Part shown: piece after piece, positions 37,573-46,602 of the stretch | Layout: each line of letters begins with the position of its first letter | How positions within the stretch are numbered: the first letter of the stretch is position 1 | Source: Streptomyces agglomeratus | GTDB lineage: Bacteria; Actinomycetota; Actinomycetes; Streptomycetales; Streptomycetaceae | Reading direction: 5' to 3' | Assembly: GCF_001746415.1 (NCBI RefSeq) | Contig: NZ_MEHJ01000002.1 | Coordinates: 248,001 to 312,000 of the forward strand | Length of the DNA stretch: 64,000 nt | Program-made: the position numbers and the translations under genes | The notes under the pieces: model-generated | What the model saw: only the letters and a program-made list of their open reading frames with translations | Databases searched by the model: none | What the model was told of the DNA's origin: nothing

Positions 37573-37848
37573 TCAGAGTGCCTGGCTGTTGCAGCCCATG
37601 TCTGAACCGAGGTGGTTCTTCTGTGCGCCCGGGGATCCTTCGCCATTCAGCAGGTTGCCTGCCAGGCCGGTGAGGGCGCCGACACTGCCGATCACCTCGA
37701 TGTTCATGTCGTGCGAGCGGCACTCGATGCCCTGCTCAATGTCGAGGTCGCTGCCCCGCTCGCTGGCGAAGGCGGTGGCGCCGCTAAGGGATCCGACGCT
37801 GCCGATGATGGCGGCGCCTACGACGATTACCGACTGAAGCTTACGCAT
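37573..37848 (-). CDS. Rodlin (spore/aerial hypha surface protein)
   Basis: 91 residues from ATG 37848, with GGGAG five bases upstream. It has a signal peptide (MRKLQSVIVVGAAIIGSVGS to about residue 28) and a mature rodlin chain with IECRSHDMNIEVIGSVGALT, GLAGNLLNGEGSPGAQ and the terminal HLGSDMGCNSQAL. Rodlins assemble with chaplins into the paired-rodlet layer on aerial hyphae. It follows the repeat-protein gene on the same strand by 59 bp, likely one operon, and mirrors the rodlin at 39673-39957. Confidence 0.93.
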   Translation of the reverse strand: MRKLQSVIVVGAAIIGSVGSLSGATAFASERGSDLDIEQGIECRSHDMNIEVIGSVGALTGLAGNLLNGEGSPGAQKNHLGSDMGCNSQAL

Positions 37849-37907
37849 TGGTTCTCCCTTAATCGAGATGGAGTTCGTTGGCAGGCGGAGTGGAAGTGCG
37901 CGGATTG

Positions 37908-38483
37908 TCAGCCGAGTTGGGGAAGTCCCAGTTGGCCGACGGGGGGTGCCGCGACCTGTCCGAGGCCGACGGGCGACAGCTGTGGTGCGTTCGCCGGCGA
38001 GATGACCGGGTTGATGTTCGGGTTCACCTGTGGGTTGAACTGCGGGTTCACCTGCGGGGCGATCTGCATCGGGGGCTCCGGCGCGAAGGCCTGGGGCACG
38101 GCTACCTGCGGGGCGACTTGTGGCATGACCTGCGGCATGACTTGAGGAACGACCTGTGGCTGCCCAGGGGCGGCCTGAGCCGGCTGCCCAGGGGCGGCCT
38201 GAGCCGGCTGCATCGGGGCGGCCTGGGCGGGCTGCATCGGGGCGGCCTGCTGTTGGTGCGGCGTAGCGGTGGCTTGTGCCGTTCCCCTCGACGAGGCCGC
38301 GGCGACGGCACCGGTCTGCTGTGGTGCCTGCGGAGCGGCCTGCGGGCTCGAGTAGTCGGGAGCCGACGCCGGAGTGGCACCGCCTTGTCCCACGGGAGCA
38401 TCGCCATGGCTGGCGCTGGCGCCGACAGCGGTCAGACCGCTGGCCGCTGCTACCACGAGCGCGATCTTTTGAAGCTTGCGCAT
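37908..38483 (-). CDS. Secreted Ala/Pro/Gln-Asn repeat protein
   Basis: 191 residues from ATG 38483. The signal peptide MRKLQKIALVVAAASGLTAV is very like that of the facing gene at 38961. The mature chain is low-complexity, with three repeat zones: four AQAAPMQP/AQAAPGQP units (about 90-120), QVVPQVMPQVMPQVAPQV and APQVNPQFNPQVNPNINP. It ends GLGQVAAPPVGQLGLPQLG and has no Cys or anchoring signal. The repeats are in period-3/4 Gln/Asn-Pro order, reminiscent of fibre-forming proteins. Position next to a rodlin suggests an aerial-surface role; no homologous family of known function is recognised. Confidence 0.8.
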   Translation of the reverse strand: MRKLQKIALVVAAASGLTAVGASASHGDAPVGQGGATPASAPDYSSPQAAPQAPQQTGAVAAASSRGTAQATATPHQQQAAPMQPAQAAPMQPAQAAPGQPAQAAPGQPQVVPQVMPQVMPQVAPQVAVPQAFAPEPPMQIAPQVNPQFNPQVNPNINPVISPANAPQLSPVGLGQVAAPPVGQLGLPQLG

Positions 38484-38960
38484 TAAACCCTCGGCCCTTC
38501 GAAACCTGAAAGTGGATCCATTGCATTCAGTGCGGTCACGCGTGCCGTCAGCGCGATACTCGCACCGCACCGTCAGCAGCGGTCAATCTTCAGCAGCACG
38601 CGGACTTCGCATTGGAGCCGGCAGTGAATTCCCTCGCCCCTCTTCAAGTTGACGGTCGCTGCCCTCCTCCCGTGGAACGAGGTCTTCCTCGCTGTGGTCA
38701 CGGCACGCAACAGTCCATCACCCATTTGCCCCCGCCTGAGGCGGCGTTGGGGCGGCCCATGCACTCGTGCGGCAAATGGGTGACCACGGCCCGGCACCCG
38801 TATCTGAGTCCGCGCTGCCCTCGTTCCGCACGGGGCAGCAACGATGGTCTGTTGTAGCCGCACGAGTCAGTAGAGCAGCGAACTGCCCTGCCTCATCTGC
38901 ATTACACCAGGTTCCGTGCATGAGGTTACGTGCACAGGTCAATGAAGGGCCGAGTATTCA
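38484..38960. promoter_or_regulatory. Divergent regulatory region of the rodlin/repeat locus
   Basis: A 477-bp gap between the two divergent repeat-protein genes; it should contain both promoters. Its most obvious structure is a 13-bp perfect inverted repeat (38718-38730 and 38771-38783) around a 40-bp centre that itself has a CCGCCTGAGGCGG palindrome. No coding frame is supported here. Confidence 0.6.
38718..38783. repeat. Nested inverted repeat in the divergent intergenic region
   Basis: The arms TCACCCATTTGCC and GGCAAATGGGTGA are exact complements; the inner CCGCCTGAGGCGG stem sits between. The structure lies near the middle of the divergent region, where a dimeric regulator or an RNA hairpin could act on both transcripts. 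The function is inferred only from position. Confidence 0.85.
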
Positions 38961-39458
38961 ATGCGCAAGTTTCAGCACATCGCGCTCGTCGTCGCAGCCG
39001 CCGGTGGTCTGTCCGCAGTCGGGGCCGGCTCAAGCTCCGCCGTGACTCCGGTCGCCTACAACGGGGCGCCGCCTCCGGTTTCGCAGCCGGACGCCCAGGC
39101 CGCTTCGGCGTCCTCCGCGCAGGCTTCTGCGCAGACATACGGCTCGCCTGCATCGCGGCAGGCGGCCCCGCAGCAGGCGAGTCCGCAGCGGGGCGCCCAG
39201 GTAAACCCGCAGGTCAACCCGCAGCTGAACCCGCAGATCAACCCGCAGCTCACTCCGCAAGCCCCGCAGGCCGCGCGGAACGGGCAGGGCGCCCCGAGCC
39301 AGGCCAACCTGTTCCGTCCGTCCCAGGAGTGCAGCCCGCAGAACCTGATCGGCGCGAATGTCCCCGTCGCTCTGCTTGCCGCTTCCCAGACTCACGGGGT
39401 GGAGTGCACCCAGGCCAACAGCCAGGCGAACTCCTTCTCCAGCGCGCAGGCGCAGTAG
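38961..39458 (+). CDS. Secreted Asn/Pro/Gln repeat protein with C-terminal Cys pair
   Basis: 165 residues from ATG 38961. The signal peptide MRKFQHIALVVAAAGGLSAV is almost identical to that of the divergent gene. The mature chain has an Ala/Ser/Gln-rich part, then VNPQVNPQLNPQINPQLTPQ (about 82-105) and a more ordered tail with two Cys: PSQECSPQNLIGANVPVALL and HGVECTQANSQANS. A disulfide in this tail is likely. A GAAGGG site lies 11 bases upstream. The gene precedes a rodlin gene by 214 bp on the same strand, mirroring the other pair. The function is unknown. Confidence 0.8.
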   Translation: MRKFQHIALVVAAAGGLSAVGAGSSSAVTPVAYNGAPPPVSQPDAQAASASSAQASAQTYGSPASRQAAPQQASPQRGAQVNPQVNPQLNPQINPQLTPQAPQAARNGQGAPSQANLFRPSQECSPQNLIGANVPVALLAASQTHGVECTQANSQANSFSSAQAQ

Positions 39459-39672
39459 CGCTAGAGCACGGCCACGCGTCGACACGCGGCACGGGCCCTA
39501 CGAGGTGTGCGGCGAATGGTCCACTCCGCTCGCGATACGGCATTCGGGCGTTTCTAACGCTCGACCACAACAACGGCGCGTCGTTGCCCGTTTTGCGACA
39601 ATTTCTTACTAGTGTCGCGTAACGGAAGGCGATCCGCCACGGATCGCACCCACTTACTCCACCGGAGAAGAA

Positions 39673-39957
39673 ATGCGCAAGCTTCGCAGCGTTGCCGTCG
39701 TTGTCGCCGCACTCGGCAGCATCGGATTCATGGGTAGCACGGCCCACGCCGACCAGGGCGGCAGGGGCGGCGGCGACGACAAGTTCAACATCACGCAAAG
39801 CACGCAGTGCAAGTCGCACGACCTGAACCTGGACATCCTCGGCCAGGTCGGCGTCCTCAACGGCCTGCTGGGCAACGCGCTCAACGGTGAGGGCAACCCC
39901 GGCGCCCAGTCCACCCACCTCGGTTCCACCATGGGCTGCAACAACAGCGCGTTCTGA
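39673..39957 (+). CDS. Rodlin (spore/aerial hypha surface protein)
   Basis: 94 residues from ATG 39673 with GGAG six bases upstream. It has a signal peptide (MRKLRSVAVVVAALGSIGF to about residue 27) and mature rodlin sequence: DKFNITQSTQCKSHDLNLDI, LGQVGVLNGLLGNALNGEGN and the terminal HLGSTMGCNNSAF. The two Cys and the GEG.PGAQ..HLGS signature are those of RdlA/RdlB proteins. It has its own strong terminator directly downstream and probably its own promoter in the 214-bp gap after the repeat-protein gene. Confidence 0.94.
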   Translation: MRKLRSVAVVVAALGSIGFMGSTAHADQGGRGGGDDKFNITQSTQCKSHDLNLDILGQVGVLNGLLGNALNGEGNPGAQSTHLGSTMGCNNSAF

Positions 39958-39973
39958 CGTTCGGCCGGCCTAC

Positions 39974-40008
39974 AAATGGTCCCGGCGCCTGGGGCGCCGG
40001 GACCATTT
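39974..40008 (+). terminator. 16-bp-stem terminator after the rodlin gene
   Basis: A perfect 16-bp stem (39974-39989 with 39993-40008) closed by a 3-base loop, 17 bp past the rodlin stop. The A-rich start and T-rich end of the stem (AAATGG/CCATTT) give the usual intrinsic-terminator look. It would also block read-through from the convergent transposase. Confidence 0.88.
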
Positions 40009-40087
40009 GCGTGCCGCCAGGTCTGCTAGAGCATCCACGACCGCCCGAGACTGAGGCGGTACTGGTTGGTTCTCGGGTGTTTCGCAT

Positions 40088-41682
40088 CCACCTTAGCTTG
40101 ACGTTTATCCAGCTCTGCTGCTTGTGATGGTTGTCGTGAGGTCCGGTTGGCCCTGTTTCCCGACGGTGCGTTCGCGTGCACGGTGCTTGTTCTTCGTGCC
40201 GATTGGTCGGCCTGGGCCTGCGGTGCTGGGTTTCGGTGCACCGGCCGGTTGAGGGGCCTTGCCGTGGAGGCGGCGAAATCCTCGGCGGACCCGTGCAGGG
40301 GTGAGACGTCCTTGGCGTGCGGGCCGCTCCCAGGGTCTGCGAAGGTCCTCGGCAAGGGGCCGGGCCAGGCGGAGTTGGGTGTGGGCGGCGATGACCAGCC
40401 AGGTCCAACGGTCAGCGGCGGCCGGCTCGCGGAGTTTGGGAGCCGTCCAGCCCAGCGTCTGCTTGAACATCCTGAAGGTGTGTTCCAGGTCGAATCTGCG
40501 CAGGAACGCCTGCCAGAGCCGGTCCACGTCCCCGGCGGTGGCATCGGTGGCCGACCACCACAGCCAGATCGGCCGGGGGTGGCGGTCGCCGCGAAGGTGG
40601 TCGACCCGCAGACGGATGACGGTGCCTTCGATGATCGGCAACTCTCCGGGATGGTCGGCCCAGGCCGAGCGCCGGGTCAGCAGTGGATGCAGGCGGTCCC
40701 ACGCCGTGGCGACGGCCTGCCCGTAGTGAGTGGTGTCGGTCACCGTGGTGATGGACGGGACCGGCAGGGTGGCCGGGTACTCGAAGGTGAACTCTGCCCC
40801 GTGCTTGGGTTTACGCCCGCGCTTGCCCGCCGGCTGGGGCGTAGGCGGAAAGTACAGGACTCGGTCCGAACGCATCCGGCCCAGTAACTCCACGGGCAGG
40901 TCCGCGAGCAGGAAGGCCAGGCGGGTCACGTCGTAGCCGGCATCAAAGACGACGAGGACGGGCGGGTCGCCGATCTGCCACTGGCCTGCCACATACAACC
41001 GCTGGAACACCTCTCGGACCTGGCCGGCGGTGACGGCGATCGCGTCGTCCCAGGGCCGCAGCCGGAGCACGTCCAACACGGCCGTCCACGAGGTCCGGCC
41101 CGGCTCCACAGCGGCAACGAAGGAGTAGGGCCAACCGGGGATCATCTGGGCCGAGCCTCTGCCTCGCCCGTATGTGTGGCAGAACATCCGGTCCGGGCTG
41201 GTATTCGCGTCCGGCCGCAACCAGTTGCTCACATCGACCGCCAGGACCAGCCGCCCCGACGCCGTGCGGGGAAGCGGCAGCCCTGCCAGCGTCCTGCGCA
41301 GGCGTGCCACATCCAGATCCCCGCAGTTCAGGCCGCCGTACAAGGCGCCATGCCCACGCCGGTGCTCAGGCTCCAACGACAGCTCGACCAACGTCCTCAC
41401 CGGACCATCCGCGCACAGCAGGGCATCACTCAGCTCGAACAGCGCATCGCGCCGCCCGGTCAGACAGGCATAGAGCTCCGTCCGGAAGCATGACAGTTCG
41501 GCAAACGCATCCCGCGGGACGCCGTGTTGCAGCACACTCATATCTACGGCCTTCGTGTTGATCCCATGCCTCTGTGACGGAGCACAGGATCAGGCGAAGG
41601 CCGCTCTTACGTCCGGAACTCAGGCAAACCCATCAGCAAGTTCGAGGCCGTGTTCGACGGCAGACCATAAACGCCAAGCTTA
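40088..41682. mobile_element. Complete IS with one long transposase
   Basis: The imperfect terminal repeats share TAGCTTGACGTTTAT on the left and ATAAACGCCAAGCTTAGG on the right. The element abuts the ISAzo13-type element at 41683 with no spacer, so one inserted exactly at the end of the other. Confidence 0.65.
40105..41541 (-). CDS. DDE transposase (actinobacterial IS4/IS701-like family)
   Basis: 478 residues and intact. Seen: CFRTELYACLTGRRDALFEL at the N-terminus, LVLAVDVSNWLRPDANTSPD (first Asp), PVLVVFDAGYDVTRLAFLLA (second Asp) and FLRRFDLEHTFRMFKQTLGW (catalytic Glu), then a basic tail with GRPIGTKNKHRARER. These match the NF041680-type transposase family common in Streptomyces. A scrap of a second copy lies at 31540-31850. 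With matching ends and an open frame the element may still be mobile. Confidence 0.85.
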   Translation of the reverse strand: MSVLQHGVPRDAFAELSCFRTELYACLTGRRDALFELSDALLCADGPVRTLVELSLEPEHRRGHGALYGGLNCGDLDVARLRRTLAGLPLPRTASGRLVLAVDVSNWLRPDANTSPDRMFCHTYGRGRGSAQMIPGWPYSFVAAVEPGRTSWTAVLDVLRLRPWDDAIAVTAGQVREVFQRLYVAGQWQIGDPPVLVVFDAGYDVTRLAFLLADLPVELLGRMRSDRVLYFPPTPQPAGKRGRKPKHGAEFTFEYPATLPVPSITTVTDTTHYGQAVATAWDRLHPLLTRRSAWADHPGELPIIEGTVIRLRVDHLRGDRHPRPIWLWWSATDATAGDVDRLWQAFLRRFDLEHTFRMFKQTLGWTAPKLREPAAADRWTWLVIAAHTQLRLARPLAEDLRRPWERPARQGRLTPARVRRGFRRLHGKAPQPAGAPKPSTAGPGRPIGTKNKHRARERTVGKQGQPDLTTTITSSRAG

Positions 41683-43441
41683 GGGCGTGCAGATCTTTAA
41701 CTCGTCTTTTTGACCTTGGTCTGGTTGGGGTCGGGAGCGAGGAAGGTTGCGACGTCGGCTGGTGTGCGGAGGCGGGCGGTTGAGGTGTTGATGTGGTGGC
41801 CGTGTGCTTCCAGGAGTGGGTGGACCTCCTGTTTAGCGCGGCTGATGGTCATCGCGGTGACGCCGAAGAGTTGGCCGAGGAGGTCCATGGTGGCGAGTTT
41901 GCGCAGGTGGAGCACGGTGGCTAGGATCCGGTCGGCTGGGGTGAGCTTGGCTTTGGCTCCTGTGCCGGAGGCGACCAGGCGCTCGTGACCGCGGCGGGTG
42001 CGGAGTACTCGCTCGCGTTGAACCTCCAGCGCGGGCGCCAGCGCGTCGATGAGCTCGGTGAACTGTTGGCGGGTCATGCCGGTCAGTTCAGGGTCCTGTA
42101 GGGAATGCTGCGTGAGGCAATGTGGCCTGTCCGCCGGGTCCTGGCCTGACGCGCTGTCGGCCGTCGCCGCGTCCATCAGGTCCTGGGGGTGGAGGGTGTA
42201 GTTCCAGTCGCCGTGGAAGCGGTGCCGGGTGATTGGCAGGGCGGCGATCTCGTCGTCGCTGACCTGGATGCCGGTGGGGTATGGGTTGGTGTCGAGTTCG
42301 GCGTGCACGGTCAGGCCGGTTTTGGTGGTGGTCGCGGCGATGCTCTCGACGATGACTTCGTGGCTGGTCAGGGGCCTTCCCCGCCAGTTCATGGTGATGT
42401 GGGAGAACAGCCGGTGCTCGATCCGGTTCCACTTCGATGTTCCGGGAGGCAGGTGGCAGACGGTGATCGTCAGGCCGGTTTCGGCTGCGAACCGGGCGAG
42501 TTCGGTCTTCCAGGTGCGGGTGCGATACCCGTTGGAGCCGCCCGCGTCGGCGGTGATCAGCAGCCGGTCGGCTGTCGGATAGGTGGTCCGCCCGGCTCCG
42601 TTCCACCAGCGGCGGATGGATTCGACGGCGAACGCGGCGGTGTCGTGGTCGGTGCCCACGTTGACCCAGCCGCGTTCGCGGCGACATCGTAGATGCCGTA
42701 GGGCACCGCCCTGCCCAGCTCACGATCGGGGAAGTCGTGGGTGTCGACCCGCACCGGCTCGCCTCGCGGCTCCCATTCACGGCCACCGTTCTTGAAGGGA
42801 CCGACCAGTTCCTTTTTCTTCGTGTCCACACTGATCACCGGAGCCCCGCCGTCCTGGTGGTCGCGGGCCTGTTCGTTGAGGTAGTGGAACTGCGCGTCCC
42901 GGTCGGGGTGCTGCTTGCCTTCCAGGGTCTTGGCGTTGCTCTGCAGGCTGAATCCCTCCTCGCGCAAGAGGTCGCCCACCGTGTCCGCGGCAATCCTGTG
43001 GCCCTGCCGGGTCAGCTGCTCGGCGAGCTTGCGGGTGGACTTGGTAGTCCAGCGCAGCGGCGACATGGGATCTCCGCGGACCTCGGGCTCGACCAGCATG
43101 AGAAGCGCCTCCCGAACCGCCGGGTTCAGGTCGACGACGCGTTTGCGGCCACCGCCGGACCGCCGAATACGCCCCAACGGGGCCTCGCCGGAGTCGAGTT
43201 CCCGCACTCCGGCAGACACCGTGGCTTCACGGACACCAGCGGCACGGGCGACCGCTCTGATCCCGCCATGGCCGAGGGACTGGGCTTCCGCCCCTATCAA
43301 CAGGCGGCGCTGCCGCTCGTCCAGGTGCGGCAGAATCGCCCTGAACTTGGCTGCCAGCACGACCCGTTGCCCTTCCAACCTGCTCATGCCAGACCAACGA
43401 ATCACCGAGCGGAAAGCCACGAGTTAAAGATCTGCACGCCC
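41683..43441. mobile_element. ISAzo13-type element
   Basis: Perfect 22-bp terminal inverted repeats at 41683-41704 and 43420-43441, enclosing one transposase gene in two frames on the minus strand. It directly abuts the IS at 40088-41682 and lies 3 bp from the IS5-type element at 43445. Confidence 0.88.
41697..43420 (-). pseudogene. ISAzo13-family transposase, one frameshift
   Basis: From 43420 the first frame reads LAAKFRAILPHLDERQRRLL, GGIRAVARAAGVREATVSAG (HTH), LRWTTKSTRKLAEQLTRQGH, GGAPVISVDTKKKELVGPFK (first Asp) and VPYGIYDVAANA. At about 42665 one base shift leads into GTDHDTAAFAVESIRRWW, RLLITADAGGSNGYRTRTWK (second Asp) and TSKWNRIEHRLFSHITMNWR (Glu), with a C-terminal HTH-like extension LGQLFGVTAMTISRAKQEV. 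A single missing base separates an otherwise complete protein, so loss is recent or an error. Confidence 0.85.
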
Positions 43442-43444
43442 GCA

Positions 43445-44333
43445 GAACTCCTATCGGAATGACTTCAGGCGCCGCCAGCAGATGAGTGCGCATCCGAGTG
43501 TGAGGAATGCTTCGTGGATGTCGTCGCGTATCTCCCAGCGGATCCGCAGGCGGCGGAACCAGTGCAGGTGGGCAAAGGCACGTTCCACGACCCAGCGCTG
43601 GGTGCCCAGGCCGGAGCCGTGCTCGGTGCCGCGGCGGGCGATGACCGGTTTCACGCCGAGGTCCCGGACGAGCCGGCGGTACTTGTCGTGGTCGTAACCG
43701 CGGTCCCCGAGTACGACGTCCGGGCGGCGGCGCGGTCGGCCGCGTTTGCCGCGCACTGGCGGTACCGCTTGAAGGAGTGGGATGAGCTGGGTGACGTCGT
43801 TGCGGTTGCCACCGGTCAGGGTGACCGCGAGCGGGATGCCGGTGGCGTCGGTGATCAGGTGGTGCTTGCTGCCGCTTCTGCCCCGGTCAACAGGGCTTCG
43901 TCCCGTCTTGGAGCCCCCTTTAACGCGCGGATGTGGGAGCCGTCGACCGCGGCCCGGGAGAAGTCCAGGGCGTCCGCGCTGCGGAGCTTGGCGAGGAGGA
44001 CCTCGTGCAGCCGGGACCACACACCGGCCTCGGTCCACTCGGCCAGGCGCCGCCAGCACGTCATCCCCGAACCGAAGCCGAGCTCCTGCGGCAGGTGTTC
44101 CCAGGCGACCCCGGTATGCAACACGAACAGGATGCCCTGGAACACCAGCCGGTCCGGATGCCGCATGCGCCCCGGATGCCGAATCCGGCGCTCCACCTTC
44201 GGTAGCAGCGGCTCGATCACCGCCCACAACTCGTCATCCACTTCCCACGGCTTCGGCCGAGCCACCCCACACCCCCAGATCAACGGTCCCGGAGCGATCC
44301 AACCACTTCAAAGATCATTTCGTTAGGAGTTCT
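43445..44333. mobile_element. IS5-family element
   Basis: The terminal inverted repeats AGAACTCCTATCGGAATGA and TCATTTCGTTAGGAGTTCTT lie at about 43445-43463 and 44314-44333. It holds a two-frame transposase on the minus strand. Its right end is related to the solo end at 31113-31162. Confidence 0.8.
43451..44283 (-). CDS. IS5-family transposase, probable -1 frameshift
   Basis: The first frame from 44283 gives ELWAVIEPLLPKVERRIRHP, LPQELGFGSGMTCWRRLAEW and FSRAAVDGSHIRALKG (first Asp). At about 43915-43925, in TTAAAGGGGGC, the reading slips back one base to GGSKTGRSPVDRGRSGSKHH, RRPDVVLGDRGYDHDKYRRL (second Asp) and TQRWVVERAFAHLHWFRRLR (Glu), ending 43451. Programmed -1 shifting at A/G runs is known in IS5 subgroups, so the gene is probably functional. 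Confidence 0.78.
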
Positions 44334-44958
44334 TAGCCGCACGGGCGCCCGCGCCCCCGCCAGCGTCTGGGCAACGGAACTGCCGATCAGGTCCGCTTCC
44401 CCGAACACGAGCCCGGCGGTACTGGCCACCAGGCCGGTGTTGGCCTGGTTCACGATGTGACCGCGGGCCGCCCACCCCCCGGCCGCCGGGCCCGGGCTGC
44501 GCACCCGCACGCAGCCGGGTCGTTAGGCTGAATATATGGAGATCGTTCTCTCGCCTCTACGGCCACGCGCACGTCTCCCAGTTGGTCGAACGCCTGCAGG
44601 TCGAATTCGGACAGAGTTCCGGCTGCTGGTCGCGAACGGGAGGGGAGCCGGGTAGCTGAGCGATACCGCGTGGAGTGGACCTACGAGGGAAGCTCGTTGG
44701 CGTCGTACGACGCCTACGACCTGGCGCTCTACCGGGCCAGGGGGTGGCGGAGGACTCGATTGCCGAGGACGTCCGGATCGTCGAGGTCGGATCCGAGTAG
44801 GCGGCCGCGCCGGGCTCACTTCGCGGTGCTGGCCAGCAACCGGCGTTTCGAAAGTTGAGGACGCCTGCGGTTGCGGGCAGCGGGGCCGCGGGCCGTTCTA
44901 CTGCCCGGCGGTGCATACGCGGAGCCCTACGGGCAATTATAGAAACGGAGCAGACGTC
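44334..44958. other. Remnant region
   Basis: A minus-strand piece (44340-44480; NQANTGLVASTAGLVFGEAD) looks like a gene fragment cut by the IS5 element. On the plus strand the pieces VEWTYEGSSLASYDAYDLAL and AEDSIAEDVRIVEVGSE at 44670-44800 are in different frames and suggest a small frameshifted gene. Neither family is recognised. Confidence 0.35.
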
Positions 44959-45555
44959 GTGAGTGATGCAACCGGGTCGGTGCGCACATACCGCCTCTTC
45001 CACGGCAAGCGGCTCGCGATGGGACTCAGGGGCGAACCGGGGGTGCTCGTAAGCACCTCAACCCTGCCGCCGCTGCCAGGGGCTGCACCGGTCACGCATC
45101 CGTTCGCCACCGCGACGTTCCACGTGGCCGAATGCGAGGGCGAGCTCGGAGCGCTCCTGCGCGAGGCATCCGATCTCCATGCATTCCTCGACGCTGCCGA
45201 GCGTTCCGGCTACGCGGTCGAGGCGGTCGAGGACCGCACGGCACCATTGCAACCTGCCGCAAGCGGCAGCGACGCGGCATCCGAGGGCGTCGACCAGCTC
45301 ATAGTGGTGGGCAGAGCGCACTTCGCTCAGCTCAGGACCGACCCGGTGCTGAACGTCATCGAGCTGCCCGACGGGCTCGGCGTCTGCCTCGTGCACGCCG
45401 TACGCGGCGGAGGCAAGATCTACGTTGCACCCGACGAATCGGCGCTGTTCGCGGGGTCAGCGGTCGACTTCGAGACGGGCCTCGACGCATTCCGCGACGG
45501 CGCTCGCACGCCGCTCGAGAAGTTCGACAACAACGGCAGCGGCACACAAGGGTGA
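44959..45555 (+). CDS. Hypothetical protein (198 aa)
   Basis: Starts at GTG 44959 with GGAG about eight bases upstream (44947-44950); the extra codons to 44911 have no ribosome site. The protein is soluble and beta-rich: TYRLFHGKRLAMGLRGEPG, ATATFHVAECEGELGALLRE, AFLDAAERSGYAVEAVED and KIYVAPDESALFAGSAVDFE. No recognised domain. The C-terminus FDNNGSGTQG is unstructured. Its frame is clean and codon use typical, so it is likely real and transcribed alone. Confidence 0.55.
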   Translation: MSDATGSVRTYRLFHGKRLAMGLRGEPGVLVSTSTLPPLPGAAPVTHPFATATFHVAECEGELGALLREASDLHAFLDAAERSGYAVEAVEDRTAPLQPAASGSDAASEGVDQLIVVGRAHFAQLRTDPVLNVIELPDGLGVCLVHAVRGGGKIYVAPDESALFAGSAVDFETGLDAFRDGARTPLEKFDNNGSGTQG

Positions 45556-45951
45556 CGCCGCCGCCCTTGCCCGCGCTCCCCCCTTGACGCTGAACACGGA
45601 TTGTGCTTGTCGGATCCGAGGTGGTCGGTTGATCCCGACCACCGATCGGACAGCGGCAGCCACTTCGTCAGCCGCTGAAGGATGCCCCCTCATCTGTCAG
45701 CCGAAGGTTCTCGGCCTGCAGCCCGCACCATCAACTCGTGGATCAACTGACCGTCAACCGTCTTCGGCTGCTTCGGCTCAGGCGTCTCGGCGGTCTCGGC
45801 CTCCGTCACGTGCTACTGGGAACCGATGAATCTTCCTGGATCAGGGATTGCACCGAACACTCATGGCCACCCCGGAGGAGACTGTGGCGGAGGAGGAGAG
45901 CGGGGGGCGGCCCGTCCGCGTAGGCGGCGGAGCCTGCCGCCACAGGCGCGC

Positions 45952-46602
45952 TCAGCCCGTGAGGAAGGCGCCCTCGGAGCAGGGGCGGCAGACGAAGACG
46001 TAGCCCAACTGGCCGCCGAGGTTCATCGCGGTCTGCCGGTCGATCCCCTCCTCCAAGTGTGCTGCGAATTCCGTCGTGCCGGAGCAGGAGGGGCACCCGG
46101 GCAACCGGTCGTCGTCCAGGTAGGAGGGGCTGCCGCCGAGCGATCCGAGCACCTCGCGTTGCTTCCCGAACCGCTCGCCGGGCTCCCGCTTCCACGCTGA
46201 ACGGGCGAGGTCGTATGTGTCGCGCGGGAGATCGTCGCTGTCATCCTCCGAGGGTTCGAGCGTCACGACCCGGGTCGTGATCGCCGACACTGCGGGCAGC
46301 AGCGTCACGCCCTTCTCGGGTACGGCCACCGGTACGAGTCCCGAGGGCGGGAAAAGAAGGACCCGATTCGCCCCGGAGGTCGCGTCCCACAGCTCGCAGG
46401 CGCCCGGATCGTTCTGGCACACGAACACCGACAGGACGCCGTACTCGACCGGCAGATGCGCGAAGAACTGCATCGGCCCTCCGCAGTAGTCGCCGCACAC
46501 CGGCCAGGTGAACCCCTCGGGGGCCAGCGGCACACCCCCGGTACGTGGCACGTCTGCATCGGGCGCGGCCGTGCCGTCGTAGATCATCAAAGTTGCCTGC
46601 AT
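45952..46602 (-). CDS. DUF1963 (YwqG-like) protein
   Basis: 216 residues from ATG 46602 (MQATLMIYDGTAAPDADVPR). It resembles DUF1963/YwqG proteins: GGVPLAPEGFTWPVCGDY near the N-terminus, GPMQFFAHLPVEYGVLSVFV, CQNDPGACELWD and, near the C-terminus, RLPGCPSCSGTTEFAAHLEE and QLGYVFVCRPCSEGAFLTG. The four C-terminal Cys could bind zinc. The function is unknown. No partner gene on the same strand is adjacent. Confidence 0.7.
   Translation of the reverse strand: MQATLMIYDGTAAPDADVPRTGGVPLAPEGFTWPVCGDYCGGPMQFFAHLPVEYGVLSVFVCQNDPGACELWDATSGANRVLLFPPSGLVPVAVPEKGVTLLPAVSAITTRVVTLEPSEDDSDDLPRDTYDLARSAWKREPGERFGKQREVLGSLGGSPSYLDDDRLPGCPSCSGTTEFAAHLEEGIDRQTAMNLGGQLGYVFVCRPCSEGAFLTG

Noticed and set aside
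38030..38260. Short regular repeats that might suggest a CRISPR array
   Set aside because: These are in-frame coding repeats of the secreted repeat protein, with no spacers; no CRISPR array was found in the window.
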